Source: Liquidambar formosana (taxonomy: Eukaryota > Streptophyta > Magnoliopsida > Saxifragales > Altingiaceae). Taken from it: 64,000 nucleotides of DNA. The stretch spans positions 11,927,848-11,991,847 of the forward strand of contig CM077820.1 of assembly GCA_039720395.1 (NCBI GenBank). Direction: 5' to 3'. The position numbers and the translations under genes were made by a program. Positions 1-14,600 of this stretch are shown piece by piece; position 1 is the first letter of the stretch, and each line of letters opens with the position of its first letter. Under the pieces are notes generated by a model that saw nothing but the letters and a program-made list of their open reading frames with translations, did no database searches and was not told the DNA's origin.

Positions 1-2290
1 TTTTTAAAAAGAAAATCACTTAAATTGCTCATCTGGGTGACTGTAAAGGGGAGTAGTTGATCATGCGCATATGATCAAACGAGATAATCACGCACATTAT
101 AATTTACGTTTTAAAAAAAAAAACTTTTACCCGAAATGTAAAGCCGGTGATACTGGATAATCATTATAACAAAGGGAGGTTGGGAAGCCCTTTATTTTAT
201 TTATTTATTTTTTTTTTGATGCAGTAAAATTACAACTTCTATCATTACTTGATAATTGAGAAATCAAAAATTGTAAAACAATAAGAGCATCTCCAATCGT
301 GTAAGTTAAAAATGATAAGCTATTGCTATTTTAGCACATGTTATAGTACCAAATACTATAATTTAGTATAAAGTGCTCCAATGGTGTAAATGTATGGTGT
401 GTTATTTTTTGGATTGTGTGCAAAGCCTTGGTCGAGAAAGGATATGCAAAAGAGGGTCGTGTGGAAAGTGGGGAAGGATTATTGGTTGGGGAAATTGAGA
501 TACTTGAAAGTAAGAGACGCACCCAAATATGTTATTCAGTTCAATGGTAGCTCAAAAAAGGTATGTTTTCTGAATACGAGGTTGCTTGAAGTGGGACGAA
601 TAGACTAAACAGAAGGTATGTTTTCTGATTTTTTTTTAAAACTTTTTTATTTTATAATAAGATTTCAATATTATGTTTGTAAATATTGTATTTTTAGGGT
701 TGTTTGGTTATTGAGAAAATTTTAGAAATAGAGGAAGAGAAATATCTAATTTTTCATATTTACTGCTGTGTTGGTTGTTAAAAAATGGAGAAAATGATTT
801 GTTTGGTTGTTGAGAAAGGGAGGGAAAGGAAAAGTTGACATGACAAATATAGCAATAGCTCACCCTTATGCCAAATATAGTATAAGAGCGAACTATTTCT
901 ATATTTAGCATAGGCATTTAGCTTATCATTGGAGCATTCTAACTTGTACTAAATGCTATAATTTAACAATAGCACACCATATATAACTCACCATTAGAGA
1001 TGCGCTAATACTGTACGGTTGAATTGAAGATGAAAAATTTGCGTCGCTCACACGTGTTCTGTCAATCCTTAATAACAGGCATCAACAGCTCTCACACACT
1101 GTTATTTTCTAGTACTACTTATAAAAAGGTTGAAAGCAATTGGTACTTCCACTTTTATGACTAAAAAACTACACGCTTGATTCTCATCTGTGAGAATCAT
1201 TCATTTTGGTCCCACCACCATCCCAATGACTCGTCTATATCACCTTTGTCATTTATTTTCCTTCTATAACAACTCTAATTCCAAATGTAGCAACTCTAAT
1301 TTAAATGAAACTAATAGACGCCACTCTGATTGAGGTGGAACTAATTGAGGACTCTGATTCCAATAACCCTTAATTTTAATTGTTTTCATAAGTAAACAAA
1401 TTTGAGTGACACCGGTCTTTGGCGATAAATTATTACAATGTCACTGAAAACCGTGAGTAATCTCAAAATTAGTTCCCCTCCCTTCCTAAACGTTTTCAAT
1501 GAGTCTTAAAATTAATTGACTCCTTTCTTTTAACCTTCCATAGTCTCATGTTTTCCATTCATGCTACAACTTCAAAGAGGGTTTTGGGGTGATTATCAGA
1601 CCCATTTTCCTTCTTTTAGTTTGATCAATTATCGAAGATTTATTTTACAACTAAATTATTAAATTAATCAAACTAAGTCAATCTTCTTATGGTTTGAAAT
1701 CCAGAGGCCTCTACTAGCACCCAAAGACTTTTGGAGAACATATGGAATTTTATTTTATTATTATTATTTTTTTTGGTGATAATGATGGGAATATGGGTTT
1801 TGAGTAGGTTTAGATGGAGATTTTTTTTTGAGATGGGGAGCAGGTGTGGGACTGATGAGTGTTAATGGAGGGCCAAAGGTTTCAAGAGAGTTGGTTGAGA
1901 TTCATTGATGCTCTGTTTTCAGACTTAAAATGGCAAATTTGTCCATCACGAACCTTAAACATTTAAAATAACGTGGAAGTATAAAAATATTTTCTGGCAA
2001 TAACAGCTCCTTATAAGATTTATTACTCGACTCATATAAAGCACGTATCCCTCATTTTCACATCAGAATTTCACTGGAAAAAACATTTTAACTACGAGCT
2101 CCCCATGAAAATAATAATGTCACCCAGCAAAACAGTAAGGTAAGCGTCACCTTAGGGACTTATAACAAAACCCATTTTTTGTTTTTCATATCGTCAACAG
2201 AGTTCACATATACATCATTTATTGTAAAATTTACACTAAGCTCTATCAAACCCTAGTAGACAGTAGATAAAAGGCAACAAACAGCAAGAT
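1..2290. other. Intergenic region downstream of the RIN-type gene
   Basis: No protein gene is recognised here. It contains the TAA-flanked MITE at 285-1005 and AT-rich sequence with homopolymer runs. The minus-strand RIN-type transcript probably ends in roughly 2200-2500, but no single poly-A signal stands out. Confidence 0.5.
285..1005. mobile_element. Non-autonomous PIF/Harbinger-like element (MITE)
   Basis: The left end reads GAGCATCTCCAATCG and the right end, reverse-complemented, reads GCGCATCTCTAATGG, so the termini are imperfect inverted repeats. The trinucleotide TAA flanks both sides (282-284 and 1006-1008). A 3-bp TAA/TTA duplication is typical of PIF/Harbinger. No transposase is encoded. 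The interior has two related copies of a TTGTTTGGTTGTTGAGAAA-like stretch (about 700-830). The class assignment rests on the duplication and termini only. Confidence 0.6.
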
Positions 2291-2612
2291 CAAAATCAGA
2301 ACACACTAGTGTCACTTGGATGTGTGCAGATACAGCAAATTTATTTTCTCAAAAAGGGCTAGTTTTGTGGCTTTCCCCCTTCTTTTTTTTTTCAAGCCCA
2401 CTAGTAGTAACCGGTTTAGTAACCTGCTTATATACAGAGAAAGAAACTTGTGTATACTTGAAAGACCAAGATGAAAAAACAATATGTTGGTATTTCAACA
2501 ACCTCCTGTAATGTGTGGCTCGCAACCCTTTAAATATTTCAGAATACAGATGACCGGTGATCCCTCGAGTAATTGGAGCATGGGGATTGGTAATGGAAGA
2601 AAACGTAATGCA

Positions 2613-5600
2613 TCATCGCATTTGGAGAAGATTATTCACAGTAACTGTTACAGAATTTGTTCGCTGCAAGTCCTGCAAAGATTTAATGCATTGAATTCTC
2701 GAAGCAAACAGTTTAGGCATTTCAATTAATATGACTTTGAAAAACATAAATTCGGAATCTACCCCATCCAGTAACAGAATTAGACTCAATGCAACTCGAT
2801 CTTTGATTTACACACAAAAATGACCATATCATCAAGAAATGAAAATGGCAAGATTCTCAAACACAAGGTCAGCTCCTAAAACAATGGGTTATCATAATGG
2901 TCCTTTTTTTTTCTTCTTTTTTTTTTTTTTTTGATAAAAAGATGGTTATCATAATGGTCATTAATGAAAAACAGCATTATTTTATGAATTTATAATAAAA
3001 ATTATACAAAGCTAAGAAGAAGAAAGAAAAAGACTCTTCTTGTAACAGCTAATATAATATTACACACCATTATCAGCCTTCTTCTTTTTCTATTCAATAT
3101 TAAAATATTAAAATATCATAATTTGACAATAAAATATAACAAAGAGTGAAAACCTAGCAACTTGAAATAACAGACATCAAAAAATGAACAAAAATAATGC
3201 CCTTATAAAAAAATATAAAATAAAATAAATTCAAAACCTTGACTGTGAACTAGCAAAGCAGGCCAAGTCATCAAAAAACTCCACAAGCCATAATGATGAC
3301 CAGATTCAACAAGACCAACTGAAAGCTAGAGTCAAGAAAACCTCAAAACAAAAAATCCAAATTATACCTGGAAAATTATCTCATCAGGAACATGTGGTAG
3401 CACCTCCCGTACTGTCTCTGCCATGGCAAGTATGTTTGCTATGTTGTCATTTGCAACACGTGAGGTATTCCTGATATGTAAACCGCCAGTGCCACCGGGG
3501 TATCTTACAGCAGCAGGAGGAGGAATAGGTGCACCAGATACAGCTGCATGAGAGGGATTCATAGGCCAAAGGTTCCAAGCAGAATCTTCGAGGGCAGTCT
3601 GGGTATAGGTTTCTCCTACAGATGCAAGATGCCTCATCATCATCTGAACTCTACCCAATCCAGCTGATCTGACAGCAGTAGATGGACCGGCTCCATCAAG
3701 ACCCTGGCCTGGCCATGTATGCAACCAAGTTGAATCCAGTCCTGCTCCCCTGTACAGCCCCCAAAATAAATAAATAAATAAAAGATACACCTGACTTGTA
3801 CTATATGAGGAATATCACATGCACGTGCACACACACAGAGTATCACAGGATGTGTTTGGCATTGTTTCTGGACTCCACAAGTACATAATGCCGTAAAGCA
3901 GGTTTTTGATACTACCTCAAAAAATAACCAGTGCTTTCTAATAATTTCCTACAATAAATAGCCTAAAAGAGTTTAAGACAGATAGGTTTCCTTTTCTATG
4001 AAACTTTTATGGATAGTTTTTTTTTTTTTTATCGGCAACTTTTATGGATAGTAAAGCCATTATTTCAGCAAGTATTTCTACTCTTTTTAGTGTTTCCATG
4101 ATTCCATCCAAAGGCAGGATCAAACACTATAAAATTTGGTTCTTACTGAAAAAAATAATAACAAATAACAAATAATAAATCAGAAGCAGGCTTCTGCTTA
4201 AACCAACTTAAATACATCATCACAGCACCTGATGGGCTTAAGTGCTAAAGCACTTAAGAATCTGCCCATCAGTTTTCCAAAGAGGTGCCTTTTCATCTAT
4301 AAGCAGCAAAGAGTGCAATTTTTAAGCAATGCAAAGTGCAGCCACACGAAACTACAGATACATAAGGAAAGGAGCTGAACCTCCAAGCACCGCTTTCTAG
4401 AGAGTTGTGTGTCTGATTGGGGAACAGTCCTGTAGGCAGGGTATGTCCAGAAGTATTTTGTCTGTCAAACCCTGAACTCATTTGACGAGCAAGCTGCTCA
4501 TCACTTGAACCATCTACGGTAGTGGGGTTTGCTTCACCTTCAGGTCTACCCCCAAAAAGTGGCTTTCGACAAGTGGGACATGAAGGAATCTCACTCAAGC
4601 CTTGATCCAACCTGGCATTATAATGTACTTTTCAGCATTAAGTTGAACCGCATACTCTTGCAACACACAAGCAAAGAATTTTAAATGAACAACCAACATA
4701 GATCATACCAAGATCTCAAGCACGCAAGATGGAAAAGGTGATTGCAATGTAGCCTTTTAGCCTTAGCCATTGGTTCCTGTCATTTCCTCTTTTATCGCAC
4801 ACTGAGAGATCAACCATAAAACTTTTAAGCGAAATATGGGAAGAATAAAGCTTACCCTACAGATAGCACATTCGTCGTCATATGCTTGTAGCTCTTCAGA
4901 AGTTGCATCAGGAAGTGCCCCATGAAGGGCGCCTAAGGCTGTCCTCAATTTAATAAATCCTTTGATACGCCTTACAATTGCACTTAGCAAGGCCTGCTCA
5001 TGGTATGAACTAAATCAATGAATAGGAAGAACATGACATCGGTTGTAAAAGTGATTAAATGAAAAGGAAGCTTCACATCGCAATAGAAAGTAGAATGAAA
5101 CATTTACACGAATATTTAGAAAAAGGACTGCATCCACAAGATGGAATGCCATGCCATGAAGCCACCAAATATGCACGTAATGACCAAATGCCATTAACAA
5201 TGTCACCATGTCTAGGAAAAACCCCAAATTCCGAATAAGAATTCCTTTCCATTCCCACAATGAACCTGCAGTCACAATCTTTACTAAGAAAAATAACGAC
5301 AAATAGTCCACTACAAGCAGATTGAAGCTATATATTGACAACCACACAAGTCAAGAAACACAAGATATTAATGAACAGTGACAAGAAGAGAATGAAGGAA
5401 AAGCAGAAGAAAAAGAACGAATAATGGAACCATTGACCATGAAAACCGCAATCCTCCCATTTACAGATCTAAGAAAATCACTTGCAAACGTAAAAGGGAT
5501 AATTACCCGTTGATGATATATCAAAAAATTTGGTTCTCCATGTAGAATGATTGAGCCATATATCAAGCAACTGAAATCCATGAACCACAATTGCCTACAA

Positions 5601-8600
5601 AGAATATTTTTGCATACCAAAAAAATTCGTCAAACTGAGTTCAAATTCTTTTATATGGAAAATGCTGCATCGTAAAGTTTCGAAGAAGAGTTTCTGATTA
5701 CATTACCTGAAGTGTCTCAAAAGCAATACTGAAAGGCTCAAAGAACAACAACAGAAACATGGATGAACCTAATGTTCTGTATATCAACAGACACAGCCTT
5801 ATCCTGCAAGCACCCAGCAAAAAACATGAGACATTTTTAGTTTATATGAAGTTCTGAAAACTTCATTTCAAAAAAAAAAAAAAAAAATTAGTTACATGAA
5901 GTTCTGAAAATTTTAAAGCACTTGCTTGGACATTAGCTCATAAAAAGAGTAAAATGGAAATAGGCTTCAAGCAGGAAGAAAGCCGAAGGCTCTCTCTCCA
6001 CGTGTTTGCAATCATGGGAATAAAGCAGAAGGTTCCATATAGATCAGTTCTTCCTCCATTGTGAAGTAAAATCCTCCATTAGGACCCGCTATTTTAACAT
6101 AATTGCAATAGCTAGGCCCCTACAAGGATGTTTTGCATTCCCAATAATCATGGATTGAAATGGTGGTTGGTCATGCAAATACACTAACTTGGTATAATTG
6201 GACACTAGGGAAGAGAATAATAAATGAAATTTTGAGTACATTTGTATTCTTTCCAGAATCAGTATTCTTTAACACTGAAGGAAATTGCTATACTTATTTT
6301 CAAACTTGGAAGGCAGTCAATCAATCACTACAGTCAGTCACTACCTCTAATTCTCACTGTAGTTCACTCATTTGTGCATGGAAACCTCACACTATTCACA
6401 ACTTGATGATCTTTCAGAAAACCATGCAAATTGAGCGGAGGCAGGATTTCAAATGATCATGAGAGTAAAATCATCCTCCCTTATCCTAGGCTCTTCGATT
6501 ATGGTGAAGCTATTGCTGCTAATTAGGGAAGCTTTAATTCTTGAGAAAATCTTAAAGAATAGAACACTAAACTTCAGGTGGAAGATGATTACTCTAAGGT
6601 TATTATGTAAATCAAAGAAAGTAAGTAACATATCTAGAAACTTTCCAACATTCTAAAAGAAGCGATTACTACTAGACTGATGTAGGACAACCTCAAGAGC
6701 GATGAGAGAGAGAAAAAAGAGTAGAGAAAAGAAAAGACAGAAGCTTGAACCTTAGGAGTCAGCACCTAGGGGGTGTTTGGAGTCGGCACCAAACGTTGGA
6801 AAAATCCAATTTTAATTCATCATAAGCTGCAAATTAAAGAGTTATTGGAGCCTTTATATATAGGTCCAATTACATCAAATATGGTAAAACTTAACCCTAA
6901 AGTCTAGGAATTTAAAAGGCAACAATTTATTATTCTAAAAATAAAACTAAATAATTATGGTAAACCCTTGGTCTTCAAATTATTCAGTCGAATTGAATCA
7001 CCCTGTTGGCCCCTATGTCTCTGCTGTCCCCATCATAGATCATGGACTGAAGTTTCTTTTTGTCTCTTGTTGAAAAATCCCACATTAAACATCATCTAAA
7101 TATTAACTTTAATATAGCTTAATAGCTTAGGCTATAGGGTTTGAAACTTAGCATGGAATCAGAGCATCATGTTCTTGTGGTTGTAAGGGGACCTCCTTTG
7201 TTCTTCATGTGACAGGTCCGTTCTTGTCCTATTAATCCTATACGTGAGGGGGATTGTTGGGAAGTCCCACATCGCCCAAATATTGGGTTTAGTATAGCTT
7301 CATACACCTATTTAGGCCCTCCACCTAATTGGTAGCTTGATATACATTGTTGACCTATTCCCTAATAACTTAAACTTTTGGGACTAAGTGGTGTTCTAAC
7401 ATGGTATTAGAGCTCAAGTTTCTAGAAAGTTTTAGGTTCCAAGTCTTCTTACCTCCATCTATTTATTTCCTCACCAATGTATTTGTTTCTTTCTCAATTG
7501 TCAATATATCTGCCTCTCCACGTGAGGGATGGAGCCCCATGTGAGGGAGTTGTTAGCTTAATGCCCTTGATATACATTGTTGACCCATTCCCTAATAGCT
7601 TAAGCATTTGGGGTTAAGTGGTGTTCTAACAAGCTTAGGCATTTATGTTGGAAACTAAACATCTCTAAGATTAGTGAAGACATAAGACAACAATATAGAT
7701 AAGTTGGGTGCCTTGACCTCAGAGGTGTTGTTTAATCACACTCCCTATTGTCTATTACTTTATTTCATAGCCTTCTGTATTTCCAATTTCCTTCATGTAA
7801 CAATACCTCCCTTGATTTTAGTAGGTATCGTTACCTCTTTATAAAAGACAATAATGAGAAAATTTGACATTAAATTTAGGAACTTTGAAATGAGATGCAC
7901 CTTAAAAACCTTATTATATTTGGATATCACACCAACCCCTCACTCACATAAAATACCAATAATTCCTTATTTTGCTTTCATTCAAATTTAGCTGAATGCA
8001 TAGTTAATCACCACTTCGTTTCGATGTGGTCGTAAACTCTGCCAGTTCTTGATCACCAATAAATTATTTCAACTACATGAATGATCCTGAGACATTTAAA
8101 ACCGTTTGATAAAGTGAAGTCCAATGTTCAACTAGTATTTTTCTTTACATTTTTTCCTCTATTCTACAATTTTTTTTGTTATTCTTCCCCCAAATGAACA
8201 TTGTATTCAGTGAAATATGTTGAGTAACTTAATTACATTGGAAGTGGGGGTGTTGCACACTTGCACATTACCTTACATGTCTTTTTTCTTTCCTTCTTTC
8301 TTTCTTTCTTTCTTTTATTTTATTTTTTTTTTTTTTTTGCCTTTTTTAATGACAAGGAAACCCTTCAAACAAACCCCAAGCCCATGTAAGACCCCACAAC
8401 CCACATGGACCAAGTAAGACCAAGGCCCATGAGAACAAGGAAACCTTGTTTGAGTAGCCCCAAGGGGATAGCAAGAGTCAACCCTAGGACCTCCACTTCC
8501 TGAGGCAAGATCCATTGCCAACTGAGTTAACCCTTTAGGTTGTCACATTACCTTACATGTTGAATACTCAAAAGGGTTATAACACCATCTTCTTCCTATC

Positions 8601-11600
8601 AAAAGATGTCAATTGGCATCCTTAAAACTTTTGATAGATCTACTATGATGCCTTAATTTCAACATATTCAAAAGCTCTATTCCTAGAAGCAATATTGGGA
8701 ATAATGGATTAGATCACCTTGCAAGCATGGTTTTAAAAACAGGGTACATTCTCTGTAAAAATAATGGTAAAGCCGCAAAGGTTGTAATGGGACGCAGGTA
8801 TATAAGCAACATGTAACAGGAAATGGTCATTGTGGTAGTTAAATTCTTTTAAGCTTGAATAACATACCCTAAACTTAGTGATACTCATGTTTTCACTCCT
8901 GAATCATATATATTTGCGTTTTTAGGAAGTGTCAATGAATTTTATTCAACCTAGCAACCTTTTTAAGTATAAATAAAGCATTTTATGAAGTTTTTTAGCC
9001 ATTTTTGCTTACAATTACTACTTTTTGCTAGCTTCTGTATAATAAACATGATTATAAGTTTATAACAAAGTTTAAAATTTGCCTATGTTCAATTTTTCCT
9101 ACTTCATAAATGAACATAAGCAATCACCACCAAATTGAATTTATGTTATCTAAGTTTGGGAAATTTTCTAATACTATTCATTAATTATTATATAAACAAA
9201 GCTTGAAAATTAACAAAAACAAATATGCCATAAAACAAGGTACAAGTAGCAGTTTCCAAATCAGCTCATTACAATAAGAATAGGTGAGTTGAGATTTCCA
9301 ACTTTAATTTATAGCATCTAAGTTAATAGCATCTAAGTTAAAGGCTAACAAACACAAACACTTCCCAGAAGTGCAATGGTAGTGTCAGACATGTATCAAC
9401 ACGACACCTCTCTCTTTGCCTCTTCTTTGTCCTTTTATTCTTACTTTTCCTTTTTGTCATATCCTATCTATGAACAACTCAACTAGAATTTCCAAAAATG
9501 ATAATGTAATATAATTATCTATATAGAAATATATATTTTATTAGTACCATATCCCTGCTGTGCTGTATCCTAAATTTTGAAGATTTATCGTGTCGGCGTG
9601 TCCATGTTGTGTTGTAACCGTGTCATGTGTCTATATCAATGCTTCTTAGGTCAAAGGTCATATATGATAAAATACATAAGAAATTATTGATACCAACCGA
9701 ATAAATAAAGCTATATATCTACCAACATACCATTAGGGTTGCAACTAATATTAAGCACTACTGGAAAAATGATACAACATGGGACAAAAAGTTACGTGGG
9801 GTGACTTAGATATAAAGGGTTCTCATCTAAGGGTTCTTTACTGGCCTGGCCAGGTCCAGATATCTCCACTCCACCATGGACATGCTTAGTTTGACAATAT
9901 GATCGATAAACTACTCAAAAAATATAATATAATATAAAATGATATATTAATCCTTCTTTGTTTTTCTAATAATCCTTCTTCGTTTCCTATTTCTCCTGTT
10001 TTGAAAACTGTTACTGGTTTACAAATCGAATTTTCAAAGAGACTGGTAGAAGGGGTGGGGGTTGGGGCTGGCCATGGCCCCATAAAAGTTTTAAAAAATT
10101 CCTCTCTAAAGCTTGTAAAATTTACATGAAAGCCCCACTAAAAAATTTTAATTAACTCCCCAGGAATCATATATTTCACAGCATTCCTACAAAAGAAATA
10201 ATACTTCCATTTTGACCTCCCAACTCCCAAGAGAACATTCCTGGTTTTGTCCCTATATTTCTTTTTTTTTTTTGAATGTTTTTTATTGACTGTTAAAGAT
10301 CACGTCTTTCCGGAAACATTAAAACCATTACTCCCTCCTGTCCCACAAAAAACAGTCCACATTTCTCTTTTTGACTGTCCCATAATTTTTGTCCATCGTG
10401 AAAGGTCACCAACTTGGTTTGTTCAATTTCCACCAATACCCTTTGTCATAGTACAACTTACATGTTAAAGACAACCCAAAAAAAAAAAAAAAATGTAAAA
10501 ATCTTATAAATGTGGGACAAAAAATGTATATATATGTTCATACAATTTAACTTTCATCAAAAAAAAAGAAAAAAAAATGTAGGACAAATTTGGAAAACTA
10601 ATATGTATATATAGATGAGTGGGAATGCATTTAATAAGATTTCCTAAAATAACAGGACTTTTCAAAGTGGACTGTTTTCACAGGACAGAGGGAGTACTTT
10701 CTTTCCAATGATTTTCAATAATCAGAAATATGAAAATATGAAAACATAAGTGTATACTGTGTATATATGCAAGCCCTTAAAATGATGAAAAAAAAAAGTT
10801 GAATTTCTAAAATCACAGTTATCCATTACAGATTAGGACATTAAACAATACCAGAACAAGTCGACAGAGAGAACCAACAATAATGCTGAATATACACGAA
10901 AATATGTCCATGGTGTTGCAGTAGGAGATGCATTCAAACGTTCAAGTCGGTCTCTAGCCAAAGCCTGAAACATCTGTATGATATGCACAAGACATGTTAC
11001 AACGTATAATAAGATATCAAATTCTTTCCATATCAAACTTTAAAAAAATAAAAGAAATAAATAAATTGAGTTTTAATTATTAAGAAAAATACTTTCAGAG
11101 AACAAAGTACAGTCAGCCACGTTGACCAAAGCCCTGCTTGAAATATTGTTGGTGGAACCACCAGTGGAAGAAATGTTCCCTGTTTAAGAATTCATCAATA
11201 TTTAATAAATAATTACATTTCCATCAAGAATACAACCATCATGACATATCCCACACTTATCCACATATGCAATTTGAATTGACAGCAACATTCTGGAGAT
11301 CAATTTTAAATAACAGGAACATAATCCAAAGAAGCAATGTAGCATTTAGTGAAAGAAGCACATTTGGGGATAATAAAACCAACACAAAAATGATTTTTTT
11401 TATAAGTAAAAATGAAATTAAATGCTGTATGAGGAGGTGCAGTGAATGTGAATAGGCTGGATGAGGAGACGCAGCTATTAGTTTCTGATAGGAGTTTAAT
11501 CCTGTTTCAAGCTCATTGTGAGGGGCAAAATGAGGTGTCATGAGATTTAGAATTTTGAGGCATGTCATTTGAGAGGCTCAAGTAGGAGGTAATGAGATTG

Positions 11601-14600
11601 TCATCAGCAATTGAATATAGGTCAAAGTTTAAAGAGTCTCCAAGTCCTTCTAAAAGAGGCAAAGGTCGGAAGGTAGGTTGCATAGGAAGTCGAGAAAGCT
11701 TCAATGTTCCATTAATCATGGAGGAAGATTAAATGGAGGCAAAGGGAAGGATTTGGGGTGAAAGGGGAACTGTACACTGTTAATTGATAATCATGTGTAT
11801 TTTGTCTTGGAATATGCAAGGATTGAATGTAAGGAGAAGTGAATTGGGATCAAGATGGCTTAAAGAAGTGGAAAGTAGTTGCAATATTTCTTCAAGAAAT
11901 AAAAATGGTAAATTTGGATACCGAGGTGATTAGAGACTTGGGGGGTGGTCATTTTGTGAACAAGGTTGAATTGGGTGCTAGGGGCATGGCCCTCAAGGGT
12001 AATTTTATGGGCCTCTAGATTGTTCATGAAGGCAAATGACAAGTTGGGAAGCTTCTTCGTCTAGTCTCTTTTCAAGTATCTTTAATGGGTTGGAATGGAT
12101 CCTATCAAGTGTTTATGATTGAAATAGGGATAGGGATATGAGCTCTACGTGAACAAAGTTGGAGGTGTTATTAATGTATGAAAGATTTCTCCAATTTGTT
12201 CATATATGTCAGAATGTTCCACATCCCACATTGTCCAAGACTTTGATATAGCTTAATATACTTGTTTGGGCCTCCACCTAATAGCTTAGGCTTTCAGGTT
12301 TAAAACTTAACATTATAGCAGAGCCTCGAAGCATATTGTTTTTGGGCCCGTTTTGATCGTGACCAGTCTTTGTTGTCCATGTGAAAGGTTCATTCTTGTC
12401 TTATTAGGCCTACATAAGAGGAGTGTTGGAAATTTCCATATCCCACATCATCTAAATATCAACTTTGATATAGCTTAATATACTTGTTTGGCCCTCCACC
12501 TAATAGGCTTTTAGGTTGGAAACTTTTCGGGGTCAAGTGGGTTCTAACATCCACTACACATGACTTGCTTGTGAGTTGGTGGGTTAAAAGGGGCCACAAA
12601 GATTCTAAAGTTGTTTGAAGGATGGTTCCCCATGCTATTTTTTAGTGCATTTGGAAAGAACGTAACATGAGAACCTTTGAAGGGGTTGAGTCATCCACGT
12701 TGGAGCTCAAATCATTTTTGGTTAAATCCTTGTATTAGTGGTTTTGTAGTTATACGAGAGGATGTAATCCTTCTTTTACCGTTTTTGTTGACTCCCTTAG
12801 CTTGTATTTGTTGTTTGGGGGTGTCTTTTTTGTGGCTCTTTTTGTTTGGTGAGTCTTGGTGGTTTTTTTCTCTTGTATATGTCTCATGTACGAGGGTTTT
12901 GGCCCCTTCTTTTTATTCCAATACATACATTACTTGATCAAAAAAACCTTGACAATATAAACAAGTTAGTTAACCCTCCATTGGTCGGGGTTCAAATACT
13001 TAGTCTAATAATCAAGATAACTTGGCAATATAGGAAAGGTTCTTCTCTTCAAATTGGGAGTAAAAATTTCCTAAAATGCTTCAATTTGTGTTGCCTGAGC
13101 ATTACTCGAATCATTCTCCCACTATTCTTGATAGTAAAGAGATGGAGCATGTGCACAATCCTTTTTGGTTTAAGAACGTCGCTAAAGGTGGAAAGATTTG
13201 TAGACTTTGAAGAAAAGGTGGAATTCTTTCTCTTTTCATGGCTCTAATAGTTTTTGTTTACCAGAAAGATAAAAGCGCTAAAAGTAGAACTCAAAAAGTG
13301 GAACAAAGAGGTGTTTGGAAAGGTAGAGATTTCTACGTCCAATCTCTTGGAGGAAATTACAAAGGTTGAAGAGGGAAGAAGATGTTGGATTGTCTTTACA
13401 CAATGCGGGTAACAGAGAGGGGGCAAAAAGGGATTTGGCTAGGATGGCAGGGTTGGAGGAGAGTTGTTGGAGGCAAAAGTTGACAGAATTATACTTCCTC
13501 AAATATATATAAATATGGGGGAAGGAAATACAAAATCATAAGAGGAAAAAAATTATTAGGAAATTGGGTGCGAAAGAAATATCGAAGGGCAACAATATAG
13601 CTACAAAAGTGATGAAGTTCCACAAAAGCTTGTTTCAAAAGAAGGTGTCTCATAGACCTTCGCTCGATGGAGTGGATTTTAATTAAATTGACTGTAAAGA
13701 AGCAAGGTGGTTGGAACTTGGAAAGACCTTGAGATGAGGAAGAAGTGTTAAAAGCAATGGAGAGCTTAACCAATCAGAAGAAAATAGAAACCTATCAATG
13801 CTAGAACAAACCAATCTCTCTTGCATGTTTAACCAAGTGAAACAAGTATTTTCCAATAGAGGATCACTCAAATTACATTCTCTAATAAAACCATCACAAT
13901 CTCTCATGTTCCTAGTGACTCTTGAACTATGAGGCACGGATACTTCAAAACCCCCAACGAATCCATATCAGATTTGACCTAAAATACTCCCCGATTCATT
14001 CCTAATACTCTCTGTACGAATTGGAACAGTGACAAACAATGCCACATCATCGAATACACGTTGAATACTTCTCAGACACACAACGGATATGTTTAGGATT
14101 CAATTCGGGTTAGTTAGAAATTATTTTTTAAACAAAGGGGGGTTCAAGTGTGAATTTTAAAAATACACAATACCCATACTTCGATCAAAACAATAAACCC
14201 ATTTTAGTTCTCTTCTCACTCTCTTTTTGCTAGGGCTAAATCTAAATGGTCATATTGTAATGCTGATTTAATTATAGGATTTTATTTATTTATTTATTTA
14301 TGAATAATGTAATACATCTATTTATTAACGTATCCCCGCCATATCGGATACTACATTTTTTTAGAATTGCCAAATCGGCGTATCTGTATCCCGTATCCAT
14401 ATCCATGCTTCATAGCTCTTAAAGCATTCGATTTCTTATAGGCCTTCCTAATAACATTAAAATCACCACCCAAACATCAATGAGGGATACAAAACCCAAA
14501 CAAACTAGATAACTCCTCTCACAATTCAGCTCTTGATCTAGGACTATTATGACCATACAACCCTAAAAGCTACCACTCAAAACCCTCTGACCCCCTAAAC

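Noticed and set aside
6160..6656. Reading frames of 60-98 codons in the E3-ligase intron
   Set aside because: AT-rich chance frames with overlapping opposite-strand frames and no family resemblance.
12677..13247. Possible membrane protein from hydrophobic frames at 12.7-13.2 kb
   Set aside because: Hydrophobicity comes from T-rich LINE 3' sequence; neighbouring frames show LINE motifs instead.
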